Below are positions 1 through 29,262 of a DNA stretch of 64,000 nucleotides, in pieces (the stretch's first letter is position 1; every line of letters starts with the position of its first letter). The DNA comes from Cynocephalus volans (taxonomy: Eukaryota > Chordata > Mammalia > Dermoptera > Cynocephalidae), in NCBI RefSeq assembly GCF_027409185.1, contig NC_084465.1, positions 32,219,864 to 32,283,863 of the forward strand, given 5' to 3'. Under the pieces are notes generated by a model. It did not search any database, was not told the origin of the DNA, and saw only the letters and a list, made by a program, of their open reading frames with translations. Both the position numbers and the translations under genes were made by a program.

Positions 1-429
1 CTATTGCGTAAAGTTTTGCTGAATGATAAATGCTACCACCTGACCCTGGCTAGACTTAAGTATGATGAATAATTTACATTTCCTTGGAAACTTCTCTACA
101 TTAAAATGAATGAATGAATGAATGAAAGAATCCAATCTCAATGTGTTCCAAGCATCAGCATATTATATTTTGATATCTTTACTTGGTCTCATTGTATTTT
201 TGAATTGTAATGTAGAATTGTTTTTAGAGTTAATTGCCTTTTGAAAATTAGCATCTTTTGTTAAAAAAAAAAGGAAAAAAAAACTTCTATCTTGGGAAGA
301 ATTTTTTCATAGCTCTTGATTCCCAGTCAAATATACTCAGATACATACAGTCTTAGTATACTGGCAATTCCCTTTATTCAAAAGAGAACTTCCTCTTTCA
401 TTTTTTTTCCCCCTTTTGGTTTCCTTCTG

Positions 430-800
430 AAACTACTATTATTTGTTTGTTTATTCAACCCACATTTACCACGTACCTGCTATGGGACAGGTCTGTGCTG
501 GAAGCTAAAATTACAAACAGAAAAACAGAAATTGATCCAGTCTCTGCCCTCAAAGAGATCACACTCATGGGAGAGAGATAGACAGCTGAAAATAACACGG
601 TGCAAAGATCCAGCCAGGTGCCGAGATCAGCTGTGGAGCCCAGATGAAGAAGCAACCCCGCTGACAAATTGGTGGAGTCGGAAAGGTGCAGGAGCCAAAA
701 AAGCGCTGTCGGACCAGAGAGAGCAGCCTCTGAGCAAATGTGCAGGAGTACGAAAACAGAAAAGCAAAAACCAGACTTTGGCATAGGGATGGAGAGTAAG
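430..800 (-). mobile_element. L2, reverse orientation
   Basis: ttgtttattcaacccacatt and gtctctgccctcaaagagat mark a reversed L2 3' end. The open frames across it are chance. Confidence 0.6.
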
Positions 801-2035
801 AGGAGATGAGGCAGAAACTGGACCTGATTCATGTACTATTTTGAAGAAATTGTTTTGGTATCTTGCTCACCTCTTTTTTTCTTTCTTTCTTTTTTTTTAA
901 CAGCCATCAGCATCGTGCCCTTCACATTGTAGTTGCTTATAGATATTGAATATTTTTTATTTGAAGGTTTCTCTAGGCCATGTGAAAGAGTTTTAGACTT
1001 TTTATCACTTAGTGTTAAGTGGACATCTCTAATGTTACCCTATAACTGTCATCCCATCTTCCATTGCTGTGTATACCATATTTGCCTAACAGGCAACTGT
1101 TCATTTTAGCAAGTGTACTAATATTAATGGAGAATCAACAAGACACTGAGCAAAACTCATCAGTACCTCCAAAAATCAACAGTTCCAGGGCTGCCAGTAG
1201 GCAGGTATGTCAATACAAAGTATTTACAGTAATCAGAGACCTCCTAACTACACAATTCTGCAATACCTGCTTTGGTCTAACACTCAGGAGGGAGAATTGC
1301 ACTTCCTAAAGATGAGTTTCTTTGCTTGTGGCTTATGTACTTTTGGCAATTCATATTTACAAGTGTTCAGAGGCCCTACCAATTGTTTCTTTGTTTTCCT
1401 ACTTCGATGACCCCCAAATTTCAGGAAGAATTTGGTAATTTCAGGAATTGTTCATATTTCAAAATGCTTGTATAGGCATTCCTATTTATAACCACAAGAC
1501 AGAGTTAAATGTGTGTATTACATGGATATGTTTAATTTTTAATTATATTTAATATTTATGTATTCTACAATAGGCTCTTGTCATTTGCAGGTTTAATATA
1601 TGTAGTTTCAGTGATTTGAAAGGACCCCAAAAGTCTAAAAGACTTACGATGATATGTCATTTTTCTGAGCTACAATTTATATCCTCAAACTCAAGAATGT
1701 TTCATGAAAATCTCCATTTGAGTGTCTCACTGATACCTAAAAATTAACCTGTCTCCCAAACCGGTGTATTGATTTCCCTCTTTCTGCCCTCCCCACCTTC
1801 ACCACCAAGCTTCCACATTTCTGCAAATGCTGTCTTCGTCCACCCAGTAACGAGCTGCTTCTCTCACCACCATCGTCACGTTCGATCACAAAGCCTGGAC
1901 TCCTGCAGGAGAGTGCTGCGAAGTTTGTGGAAACAAATAGAATTGGAAGATAATACAAATTTTCCCATGAACTTTTTGAAGTATTCTCATATTTTAAACA
2001 GATCTTGAATTTCTACTTTATTACTAACTCTTCCC

Positions 2036-2225
2036 CCTCGTCTCCACCTGAGAATAATAATGAAGCTTCGGGGTTCAGGGAGGTTCCAGATAGCTGAACA
2101 CGGGGAGGTGCCTGGAGGGTGGCGCCCCGGGGACGGGCGTGGAAGCTCCAGGACCCTTCTCCCACACCTCACCCCTACCGCGTCACTTCATCTGTATCTT
2201 TTGTAATATCCTTCATAATAAAACG
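2036..2225. other. GC-rich unclassified block
   Basis: GC- and CpG-rich sequence (ggtggcgccccggggacggg) in AT-rich surroundings, ending in cataataaaacgggaaatg. It resembles an interspersed repeat I have seen elsewhere in mammals, with a poly(A)-signal-like end, but I cannot name the family. Open frames across it look non-coding. Confidence 0.35.
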
Positions 2226-2261
2226 GGAAATGTTTAAAAACAAAAATCAAAATCTCATCAA

Positions 2262-2700
2262 CTCATCCCCTGTCTAAAACTCTCGAATGGCTTCCACTGT
2301 CCTTCAGACAGAACCTCCAGGATCAAGCCCTGCTCACCCCTCCAGCCTCAACGTGGGCCACTTCCCCAGCTCTCACACTTGAGCCATGCTGGGGTGAAGT
2401 CCCCACATTTGCTCTATTCCCAAGCCATTGCTCATGCTCTTCCCTTTGCCTGGAAAGCCTTTGCCTTTTGTACTTTTGCTCAGGTCTTAAGGAACACTTC
2501 CTCACAGAGGTCTTTCCTGCTGTCCGAAGTCAGTTCAGTTCTCCCAGCTCCCACAAAACTCTTTTCCACAGCAGAATCCCACTTACGATTGCTTGTTTTA
2601 AATAGGTCTTTTCAGGAGAGGTGTTTTCTCCAAGGGAGGGGGCCATGTCTGCCCCATTCACCAGCCTCAAGGGCTAGCCTAATTATTAGGTGTTCAGGAA
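2262..2700 (+). mobile_element. L2, forward orientation
   Basis: Typical L2 sequence: ctcgaatggcttccactgtc, catgctcttccctttgcctg, gaacacttcctcacagaggt, aagggagggggccatgtctg. Confidence 0.75.
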
Positions 2701-2744
2701 GTAGTATAAAAACACACACACAAAACAAAACAGATGAGTTGGAG

Positions 2745-5700
2745 TGAAGGCAGGAGCGGATCTAGATCTTATAGAGCCTGGAGATTATACAGTGTTAGGG
2801 ACCTCTTTAAGAGCAATAATGCAAAATTATAAATACAAAGTTAGTCTTGAAAGTGAAAATGTACTTAAAACAACAGTAGGAACCACGACAAACTTCTGGT
2901 TCTTAGGTGTTTCAGGCTTCTTTCCTCTGAGGTCCCTCCTTTAAGCAGTTTATTGGAAACGTTTTCAGAGAAATGTTACCTAATTATAACCTGGCTTTGC
3001 CCCCAACCCAGAATTCTGTACTACTCCTGAAAACCCCACTACTCACAGGGCCTGAAGCTCATACTTTATGGTCAGTCTGCCTCTCAGTGACAAACTAATG
3101 AATGAGCCCAACTGGCCTTTAAGTGTTCATATCCCCTGGTGACATTTTCGTTCATTTTATAGATGTCTTTCTTGTGTAAATTGTCCTCAGTTTTCTGATG
3201 AGGAAACGTGGAAATCATATGCTATATTGTCATTTGCAAATTCGAGAAACTGGAAATTCTTTCATTCTCACAAATGTCTATCTACTGTTAACAAGGTATT
3301 CCTAACCTTTCACTCTCCCTCTACCCTTGACCTTTTTAAAAAAAGTCTTATCTAATATCTCTCACTGTGTAGGTGCAAGACTGCTTTCTGTAACATATCT
3401 AACATGTTTCCCACTTACACAGAAAGATTTGGGTTTTCCACATTCCCTACAGATGGTGTGTAATAAGGCTGCTGAACTAATGCAAAAGCTGCTAAGGAAG
3501 TTAAGCTTCCTACTTTGCTCAGTCTGTTTGCTGGGAGCTTCCCAGATAGCTGCAGAGGCTCCCAGGGGAGAATGTCAGGCAGAGGTCAGGCTTTGGACAG
3601 ACAACAACCAAACAGGCAACAGGGATCAGATGAGAACTGGAAAAACCCTTATCAAGTCTTCACTCTCAGGCTTGGCAGCCAAACAAACATCCCAGCTATG
3701 CCAACCTGTGGTAGTGAGCATGAGTCAAACTTAAAATTATTAGAGCTATTTATAATAATATCTCGCAGTTGTATAATATCTATACTTTACAAAATACTTT
3801 TATATACAGTCAGTGTACCAGGCAGTATAATGTAGTAATAAGATCTTCATTTAATAATTATGTGTACTACCACTTCCTGTGTGTGAAACAACACTTGAAG
3901 AAATACATGTTACCTCTGTTGACCTAAAAAGAAACAGGCCAAATACATACAGCAAGGATTTACTGAGCCAGTCTGACGACTGCAACCAGCGAGAAACATA
4001 GATCAGGTTGCCCTGAAAAATGTGTTCTGAAGAGAGCCAGCAGAGCTTAGCATTTTATAATCACAAGAAGGGAGAGAAATCAAAGGAGAAGGGTAGAAGG
4101 ACAGCCCACCTAATCACTTCAGTTTTTCTATTGGTCGTGCATGATGTATAGATTTGAAATTGTTATTAGGTTACATCCTACATGCAGGGATCTAGGGTAA
4201 GGGTAATAAGAAGTATTCCAGATTATTTTATGATTTTTCTGATATCATTATGGCTTCTTCTAAGTTAAATGGTCCTATGATAATTTTTCCAGGACAGATG
4301 ATCGTGATTACTGACCTATCCTAGATCTCCCAAGGCACTGTAATTTATCTGACCTAGCCAGAGCAGTTTCTTTTGCTTGTCACCTCTATTTTGCAAAGGA
4401 TAAAATGGGTTCTGAGGTTCTGAAGGATTAAAAAATCTCTTTAAATATACCCAGCTAGTAAGTGATCGGATATAGTTATGTTCCATAAGTCGAAGCTGCT
4501 TCTCACATTGAGGTCTACTGGTTTGTCATTTCAAAATGTGCCAAAATTAAAGACAGATGGGATGAAAGTTAGAGATTGTCATAGAGCATCTAATGCTTTA
4601 CCTTGTGTGTAGTAAGTCCAACTATCATTTATTGATCTGATTCAAACATGTAAGAATGAGTCCCATGCAAGCAAATGGAAAGAAAAACTGAAAATGTTAA
4701 CATTGTAAAGATGAAAAAAATGACTGCCAGAAAATAAAATCCAAAAGTGAGAAAGAAATGGCTGAATTTCATCAATCAGGTCTTTTATACAACAGATCAC
4801 GAATATGGAATTCCACTTAAGAAACAAGAAATAGATTTGATATACATCATCTGAAGGTCTAATAGAGGAATTTCACTTGGGGTGGACCAGAAGGTCCTTC
4901 ATTTATTTCAGCCACCACCTCAGTTGAAACCATCTTCATGGGTGTGATGGGTTGGGGTTCATTTGCTCACTGTGGTATTAGAAAGGATGATGTAGAGATT
5001 GAGCAGCCAAGACATGCATCTTTTCTTGGGATGGCTCCCTCCATGTTCATGAAAACTGTCAATTTAGAAAACTCCAAGTCTTGCAGGGGAGTGGTATCTT
5101 AAAGGGCAGAAAAACTGAGATCCTGCTTCGAAGGGGAGGTAGAAAGGTAAAGTCAGTGTCAAAGTACAGGAATGTGGGGACACAGTGTGCCTGATATGGG
5201 ACAGTTAGTGCTTGAAAACTGGTATCTGGTTACTGAGCTGTTTCATTTTATCATGAAAATCAAAGGCACAGTCCTTTCATACAGACTCACAGCTCCTGAC
5301 TTTTACTTCCATATTTTCCTTGTGTTCTTGAGATCCATGGCCTTCTGTACGTTTGCCTTCTCTGTATGTTCTGCCCTCCCCCGACTTGTTTTGACAGTCC
5401 TTCCATTTCTTTTTGGTCTCCTTTCTGCTGCATCCTCAGGGTATCAGAGCTAGTTTTCAAAGGTGTTACAAAAGCCCCATCCCATTGGTAATATGATCCC
5501 TTGCCAATTCATACCCTTAACAGAACATGAAAACTACACTGTCAGCTCTCTAATCTATATGTGTTTGTGCATTTAGGGTTTTTTAAATTAAAAAAAAAAA
5601 AAACAAAAAAAACTCAGAAGTGGGAAAGTCTTATTACAACCAGCATGTAAAAGTCAGAGACTGACAGAGCAAGCTGCATTTGTCTGGGTGAAGGGCAGTA

Positions 5701-5930
5701 AGGTTGGTGATGGCAGCAAGCTTTGTGTTGCCCTTGAAGTCTGTATCATCATCTGCTTTTAATGAGCTTGTCAGCAGATCAAAAGCAATAAATCATGTGC
5801 TGCCAGCACAAGAACCAAGTGTTTTCCTCTCAGCCAGATGATTCCATTGTTTAGCTGGGCCACCTCAGTGAGTGGTAAACATGGCATCACCTGTCTGGGA
5901 GAGACATGCTCCTCCTGTTCTTTTATTTAA
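2745..5930. other. 3' flank of ASB15, no gene seen
   Basis: No exon-like protein homology on either strand. A low-complexity A run lies at 5587-5612. 3930-4390 looks repeat-like but was not identified. LMOD2, the next gene downstream of ASB15 in human as I recall, is not visible anywhere in 1-12171. Confidence 0.5.
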
Positions 5931-5934
5931 AGTG

Positions 5935-6372
5935 ATTCATCAAAGTGTAATTTACATACCATTAAATTGACCTACCTTAAGTGTAAAGTTCAATGATTTT
6001 TGTTTTAGCAAATTTACCAAACTGTGCAATCATAACCACAAACCAATTTTAGAACATTTCTGTTACCCCACAAAGACTCCTTGTTCCATTTGCAGTTGAC
6101 CATTGTTCCCAGCCCCCAGGCCTAGGTAAGCACTAATCTGTTTTCTGTCTCTGTATATTCGTCTTATCTGGATATTTTATATAAATGAAATCATACGACT
6201 TTGGCCTTTGTGTCTGGCTTCTTTCATTTAACCTAATGTTTTTGAGGTTCATCCATGTTGTGGCATGTTGACGAATAGTGTTCCGCTGTACGCATATGCT
6301 ACATTTGTTTATCCACTCACCAGCTGATGGACATTTGAATTGTTTCCACTTTCTGCCTACTGTGAATGATGC
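5935..6372 (-). mobile_element. old L1 fragment, reverse orientation
   Basis: Characteristic reverse-strand L1M sequence: tgtaatttacataccattaa, gtgtctggcttctttcattt, gaggttcatccatgttgtgg, ggacatttgaattgtttcca. Confidence 0.75.
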
Positions 6373-6374
6373 CC

Positions 6375-6635
6375 TCCTATGCTTGATGAACTAAGAATGA
6401 TGAGATGGAAAGAGCTCGGGATTTGGAGTCAGAAATCCCAGGTTGAATCCTAGCTCTGGCATTTACTACCTTAGTTAGCTGTAAGGTTTGTCTCCTTATC
6501 TATAGAGGGGAGGTAACTAACCCCTTCCCTGCCCTGCTCCTAGAGTAGCTGTAAGAATCAAGTGGGATGCTGTATGTGAAATGCTTTGTGAACTGTGATA
6601 TACAGGACAAATGAAAGTCATTGTTATTGGAGAAG
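6375..6635 (+). mobile_element. MIR-family element
   Basis: agctcgggatttggagtcag, gaatcctagctctggcattt and gaaatgctttgtgaactgtg follow MIR/MIR3 order. Confidence 0.65.
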
Positions 6636-6639
6636 TCTA

Positions 6640-8160
6640 TCCGGATGTATTAAAATGAACTAGATGCTTCTCGAGATTCTTTCCACATTCATAGAACAAA
6701 TGATAAACCCTTTGAGCTGTAGGAAATACCTACACTTTTTCTTCTATGGAGTTGTTTCTCACTATTCTTCCCTTATCAAGGCCTGTTATTTAGAAAGGTT
6801 ATAGTACCATTCTGCCTCTCTTAAATTTACTTGTATTTTAAACCTTATTTTTGATTGTCAAATAAAAGCTTTGTTTCCTGTTGAAGACAGTCTTCGGATA
6901 CCGTAGAATCACTATAGGATCTATACAACTCAGAATAGTTGAAGTTCAGATTTGATAGCCTCTTGCAAATCTCAGGTGATTGTGAAGGGCAGTCCCCCCA
7001 TGAGGGGATCAGATGCAGAGTCTAGGTTGAGGGGTTTCCAACGAGTCAAAATAAAGCCTCCGCTGATGTTAGCATCCTCCAGTCAAAGGTGATTAAAATT
7101 GTTTCTTCCTTAAAACAATATTAAACCAGTCTGTAGAACTATAACTTTAGGGGTATTCAGACATTCAGGAATATAGATTGTTGACCACTGTATGTCATGC
7201 CTGGTTATTTAATTTCCACAAAGCACAAGAAAGTAGCTTCCCCAAGAAGACAGTCTGGACTTCTCTTCAAACAGAAAGAACTGGATACTGGTGTGTCACA
7301 CCACTCAATCCAAAGGTAAGTGCCACATTTAGCACCCTCCACACCTTCTACCTTCTCTAACACTATAGGCTGCTTCCAAGAAGTTTTATCTTAAATCTCA
7401 TTGGGAGATCTGGGATGGAGGACATCCAGGGCAAGAGCAATGGCTGTCCCCAGTTTACTGGAATCTGAAGCACAGAATGTAAGTACCTGTCAAGTGCCTC
7501 TGCTGGGATCACTGGCCAATCCAGCATTAGAACTCAGGCGCTTCCAGTGCCCAGATTCAAATTACTGTCCCCTTCCAAAAACAGCAAATCCCCAGACAAC
7601 TCCAGCACTCCCTGAGGTTACATAACACAGGCCACCGAGGTCAAGTAAGTCTGTTGCTTCCACACATTTTCTCTCCTGAGAAGCCCTTTCCTTGTCAACA
7701 ATTGATAATCAGGGCTTCGCTAAGCAGAAGAATATGTGGGTTTTATGTGCTAGGGACAGTTATCTACTAAGTTTTCATTCTGTGGATGTTTTCAAAGTAT
7801 TTAGAAATGAGGATGAAATGTCATATACATCCTTAACATTATTTTTCATATTTTATGGTCTAATTATGACAATCTGCATCCCTGTGCCACAAGACCAAGG
7901 TTCTTGACTTTTGCAACTCTGTCACTGCCACTATGTGATAATAATATAATATAATAATAATGATGCCAGCTTGGGTTTCACACACGCTTACTCTATGATG
8001 GATACAGTGCTTTGTATTCTTATCTCATTCCTTGTTCAAAATCAAGTAGCTAATAATTTGCACACCTTGGTTCACACTGATTCAAAGTCTGTTCTTAAGG
8101 GATAATATTTATTTGCATATTTAACTTAAGACACTGTAAAGATGATTGGTATCTTTTTAG
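6640..8160. other. intergenic, nothing recognised
   Basis: Apart from a short ATA-rich run at 7938-7962 I see no gene or clear repeat. Short open frames lack recognisable homology. Confidence 0.5.
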
Positions 8161-8164
8161 TATA

Positions 8165-8612
8165 TATTCTTATAACTCTTAATTAACAAAATTTGAACAT
8201 ATTTATGGGGTATAACATGATATTTTAAAGTGTGTATATATTGTGGAATGGCTAAACCGAGCTAATTAACATATGTATTACCTCACATACTTATCCTTTT
8301 TTCTTCTTTTTGTGATGAGAACACAAAATCTACTTACTTAGTGATGTTCAAATATGCACTGCATTGTTATCAACTGTAGTCACCATGTTGTACGATAGAT
8401 CCCCTGAACTTGTTTTCCTGATTGAAATTTTGCATCCTTCACCAACAACTCCCCAATAACTCCCACTTCCCAGCCTCTGGTAAGCGCCATTCTACTGTCT
8501 GCTTTTATGAGTTTGTCTTTGTAAAATTCCACATATAAGTGAGATCATGTGGTATTTGTCTTTTGGTGTCTGGCTTATTTCACTTAACATAACGTCTCAT
8601 TGAGTACAAAGT
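8165..8612 (-). mobile_element. old L1 3' end, reverse orientation
   Basis: Reverse complement of L1 3' UTR sequence: attgtggaatggctaaaccg, catgttgtacgatagatccc, then the distal ORF2 stretch gtggtatttgtcttttggtg. Followed at 8670-8757 by a TA/TG-rich simple repeat. Confidence 0.75.
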
Positions 8613-8669
8613 GTATGTCCTTGCTTACTACATTACACATGGCACTGCAATAGCATGCCATGATACAAT

Positions 8670-8757
8670 GCACATGTGTATATATATGTGTGTATTATAT
8701 TATATATGTATATGTCATATACATGTACTTATGTGTATGTATGTGTATATATATGTC
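8670..8757. repeat. TA/TG-rich simple repeat
   Basis: Imperfect alternation of tatatatgtg and gtatgt units, low complexity. Confidence 0.85.
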
Positions 8758-8759
8758 TT

Positions 8760-10210
8760 GTTGATTTTGTTTCATAAATAACTTGAAGCAGCTTAGAATT
8801 TTTATATGTTCTAAATAATTTCTGATTTAGATGGTGGCTATATACATCAGAGTAATGTGACTTAAAACCAAAATTTGGATAGAAATTTCTGGCAGAAGGT
8901 TAATGACAAGAAAAAGGCTTAAATGTGTTCTTTGTGTCATAAAAGACTCCATTTTATCCATATGTACTGATTTTTCAAAAGCCTGCATCGAAGAGGGTGT
9001 TGTTTATGAATATTTGCTGCACATTTATACAATCATTTTTACATTTTCTGCACTGTCATCCTATTGCCTGGAAACATATCATGTGACTAATTAAAATGAT
9101 TAAACTATATTCTTCAGGAGACACTTGCTTTCAATGTGCTTATTGAAATTATTTTTATCATGAAATGAAGATACTATTAAATGATGGCCTACAGAAAAAG
9201 TAAACAAAACACTTAAGTGAGATTTCAGATCTGCATCTTTCTATCCAGATTCTGTACGATACAAAACAAAATCCACAGTGACCAAAACAGCCACAGACAT
9301 CTTGGCGGCATGTGAAGGGGGCATCTCATGTCTGTCACGTAGATTCCACAGTGGTTAAACAGGCACCACTGGAGAATGTTTGGCTTCTCCTAAGACTGAT
9401 AAGGAAGGAGGAGCTGTTGCCCTCTCCCAGATAAAGTCACGTACTACAGGAGAAACAAAGTCCTAATTAGAAATTAATTCCTCTTTCCATGCAGCCCCCT
9501 CAAAAACAAAAACACTGCTAGAAAAGCCCAAAATGTGGTGAGAGATCGGATTTATTTCGAACACAGCAATTGCTTCATTTTCATAAGGAACATTTTTCTC
9601 CTACTTCACAAATGCTAAAAGAATCACTTTCAAAACCTATAGCATGTGCAGTTAAATTATGTCTTTACCTCCATGTATTTCTTGAATATATTTACACAAA
9701 AATACATTAAAGAAAATGTCAAGGCTTTAGTGTACTAGAATTTAATATCTGAAGTATCATATAGGAGATTTACATCCTCAATATTGTTTTTTATTTATTT
9801 AGAGCAACATTTACAGGCAACAATGCATTTTAACCACAACTAAGAGAGCAACACAAAAACTATAAAACCTTCTACGCGAAACGTTGCAATTCAAATGAAA
9901 TATATTGTGGTTTAATATACATAAAAACATGTACTCTAAAAATACAAGGGGTTAAAATTATAGCCCTAATTAACCGTACAGTTTTTTTCATACCTATTAA
10001 TCTTCCAAAGATAACTAACATAATTCAAAAAATTTATAAATCAGGGAGGTATGTATAACTATTGAAAGAATATTGTAAGTCAAAGTAAAAAACAGATATA
10101 GGAAAAATACATTATTTAAATCTAAGAATAATAAATTTAAATAATTGCAATCCAATTTAGAGATTCAAAACTGTTGTTTCACCATGAAGTCACTGATTAT
10201 TTTTGTCTGG
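8760..10210. other. intergenic AT-rich sequence, nothing recognised
   Basis: No coding homology and no named repeat recognised. 9225-9480 is less AT-rich than its surroundings and not obviously repetitive. Confidence 0.45.
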
Positions 10211-10214
10211 TCCT

Positions 10215-11900
10215 TATTTGAACATTCATTCAATATATTCAACAAATAATCATTGAACTCTTTCTGTGCTCTAGGGAATGTGTTTGGCCCCAAGGAAACA
10301 CTGGAAAACAAAACAAACATAGACCCTGCCCTCATAGAGCTTACAGTCTAGTGGGGAACACAGGTACCGATGATACAGCATGAGAGGTTCTGTGCTGGGG
10401 CCTCCTGCCCTAGAAGAAGTGACATCTTTCCTGAGACCTGTAGGGTGAGGCAAGTTAATCAGGTAAAGAGGGGCAGAAGGAGGTGTAAAAAAGTTTCAAG
10501 GTAGAGGGAGAAGGAAATGCAAAGACCCTAAGGTGCAACAGAGCATGGCTGATTCTATAGCAGTGGTTCCCATTCAAATGTCCTCAGATCCTGGTTGGAC
10601 CACGTGAATTTTCATCCATCAATGGAGAAATGAAGACAGTGTGGTAAATCTTTTCAAAGCTAATGTCATTCAATTCTAATGACTGTTTATGATTGTCTTA
10701 GTTTTTGGCATTAAAATGACCCCTCATTTAAGAAATAATGGCGATACTATTTTTTTAATAGACAACCCTACTTTTAAAATTAGTGAGACACAAATTACTG
10801 GTGTATAAAAATTTAGTCTGGGAATCACTGTTTAAAGAATAAACTTCTAGAAGGCATTTGATATGGTTAAAAGGAAGGGAGGAAAGGGAGACCTGAAGAG
10901 AAAGAGCTAAAGAGGAAGGCAGGAGTTAGATCATGAAGGGCCATGTAAGAACTTTGGACTTTATCTTAAGAGCAACGGGAATGATTTTTAAGCAGGGGAG
11001 TAAAAGTCAACCTACATTTGTGAAAGATCGCTCTGAATGCTTATGTAGGATGTATGTGGGACAGGGCAAGACAGCAGGCCCACAAGCCAGATAAGCAGTG
11101 CTGTATTATCCCAGGAAAAAGGAGATAATTGCCAGACTTAGGGCCAGATCAGTGAGATGAGTTTAGGAGATAAAAGGGATTCGTTATACTGGGTGAGGAA
11201 AATGGGGTGGTCCAGGCTGACGTGATCATTGTGCTAACTAGTGAGCTAGAAAATGTAAGAGAAAGAGCCTTTTTGTAGAGGAAGGTAGTAAGTTCATTTA
11301 GGGACATGCTGAATTTAAGGTGTCTTTGTGTTTAAATGTCAATTAGGCCAATTGTCTACAGAGATCTCAAGTACATGAAAGAAAGAGCTGAGCTTTGGAT
11401 ATAAATTTGATAGTCACCAACAAATGATTGAGATCATGAAAGTGAATGAAATTACCCAGAGAACATAGTATGAGAAGAGAAGAGAGCTTAAGATATAGTA
11501 CTAAAGGACTGATGGGAGATGAGCAACAAAGAAAGAAGCCGGAGACAGAGCGGCCAGGGCAGTGGGAGGAGAGCCAAGAGAAGGAATCGTGAAAAACCAG
11601 GGAAAGGGGTGCCGTTTCAAGGACAGAGCAGGCGACAGCGTCAGATGCTGCGGTAATCAGCTGGAAGAGGAACTAAAGAATGCTTATTGAATTTAGTGAC
11701 AGAGGTTGATAGGGACCTTGAGAAGGGCAGGGGAGGGAGCAGATGCCAGATTACAGCGGCGTGGGAATCTGCAGGCAGGAAGGAGCTCTTTTACGCAGTA
11801 GGGCTATAAAAGAGAAGGGAAACAGGCCAGCGACTGGAGGGAGATGTAGATTTGAGAACGTGGTTATTTGTTTTTTAAACAGAGACTTGATCATGGATAT
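10215..11900 (-). mobile_element. L2, reverse orientation
   Basis: Starts with the reverse L2 3' end (attcattcaatatattcaac, ccctgccctcatagagctta) and continues with L2-type phrases (gatcatgaagggccatgtaa, ggactttatcttaagagcaa, gatatagtactaaaggactg). It ends about 270 bp from the ASB15 stop codon. A hAT-like element at 10561-10830 interrupts it. Confidence 0.7.
10561..10830. mobile_element. hAT-like MITE inside an L2
   Basis: Bounded by cagtggttccc and gggaatcactg (10 of 11 bases in inverted repeat). The L2 reading is interrupted here and resumes after 10830. The interior is unfamiliar. The family was not identified. Confidence 0.5.
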
Positions 11901-12171
11901 TGTAGGAGTCACTTGATAGGGAGAGTTTGAGGACCCATAGCCAGGGAAGATAATTAATAGAAATTCAAATACAAGATATTGACTGTCTTAAAAAATGAAA
12001 AGATCTTTAAAGATGAAAAACGTGGTGTTCATTTAAGAACACATGATCTACCAATAAAATTGTCAATGGATTTAAATACACTTAAGGATGTAAAATGCTT
12101 CCAAGAAATTATCTGAGGGAATCACATTTAAAAATATTTTAAAAGTCATATTTTAAAATATTATTTTTAAA

Positions 12172-29262
<17,091 letters not shown>

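Noticed and set aside
316..832. Overlapping open frames of 156 and 125 codons on opposite strands
   Set aside because: They lie across a reversed L2 and have no domain or splice context.
2379..2747. 122-codon open frame
   Set aside because: It falls on forward L2 sequence, which often stays open by chance because of its composition.
1..12171. Search for LMOD2 exons downstream of ASB15
   Set aside because: No leiomodin-like sequence was seen; in human the gene starts farther from ASB15 than this window reaches, as I recall.
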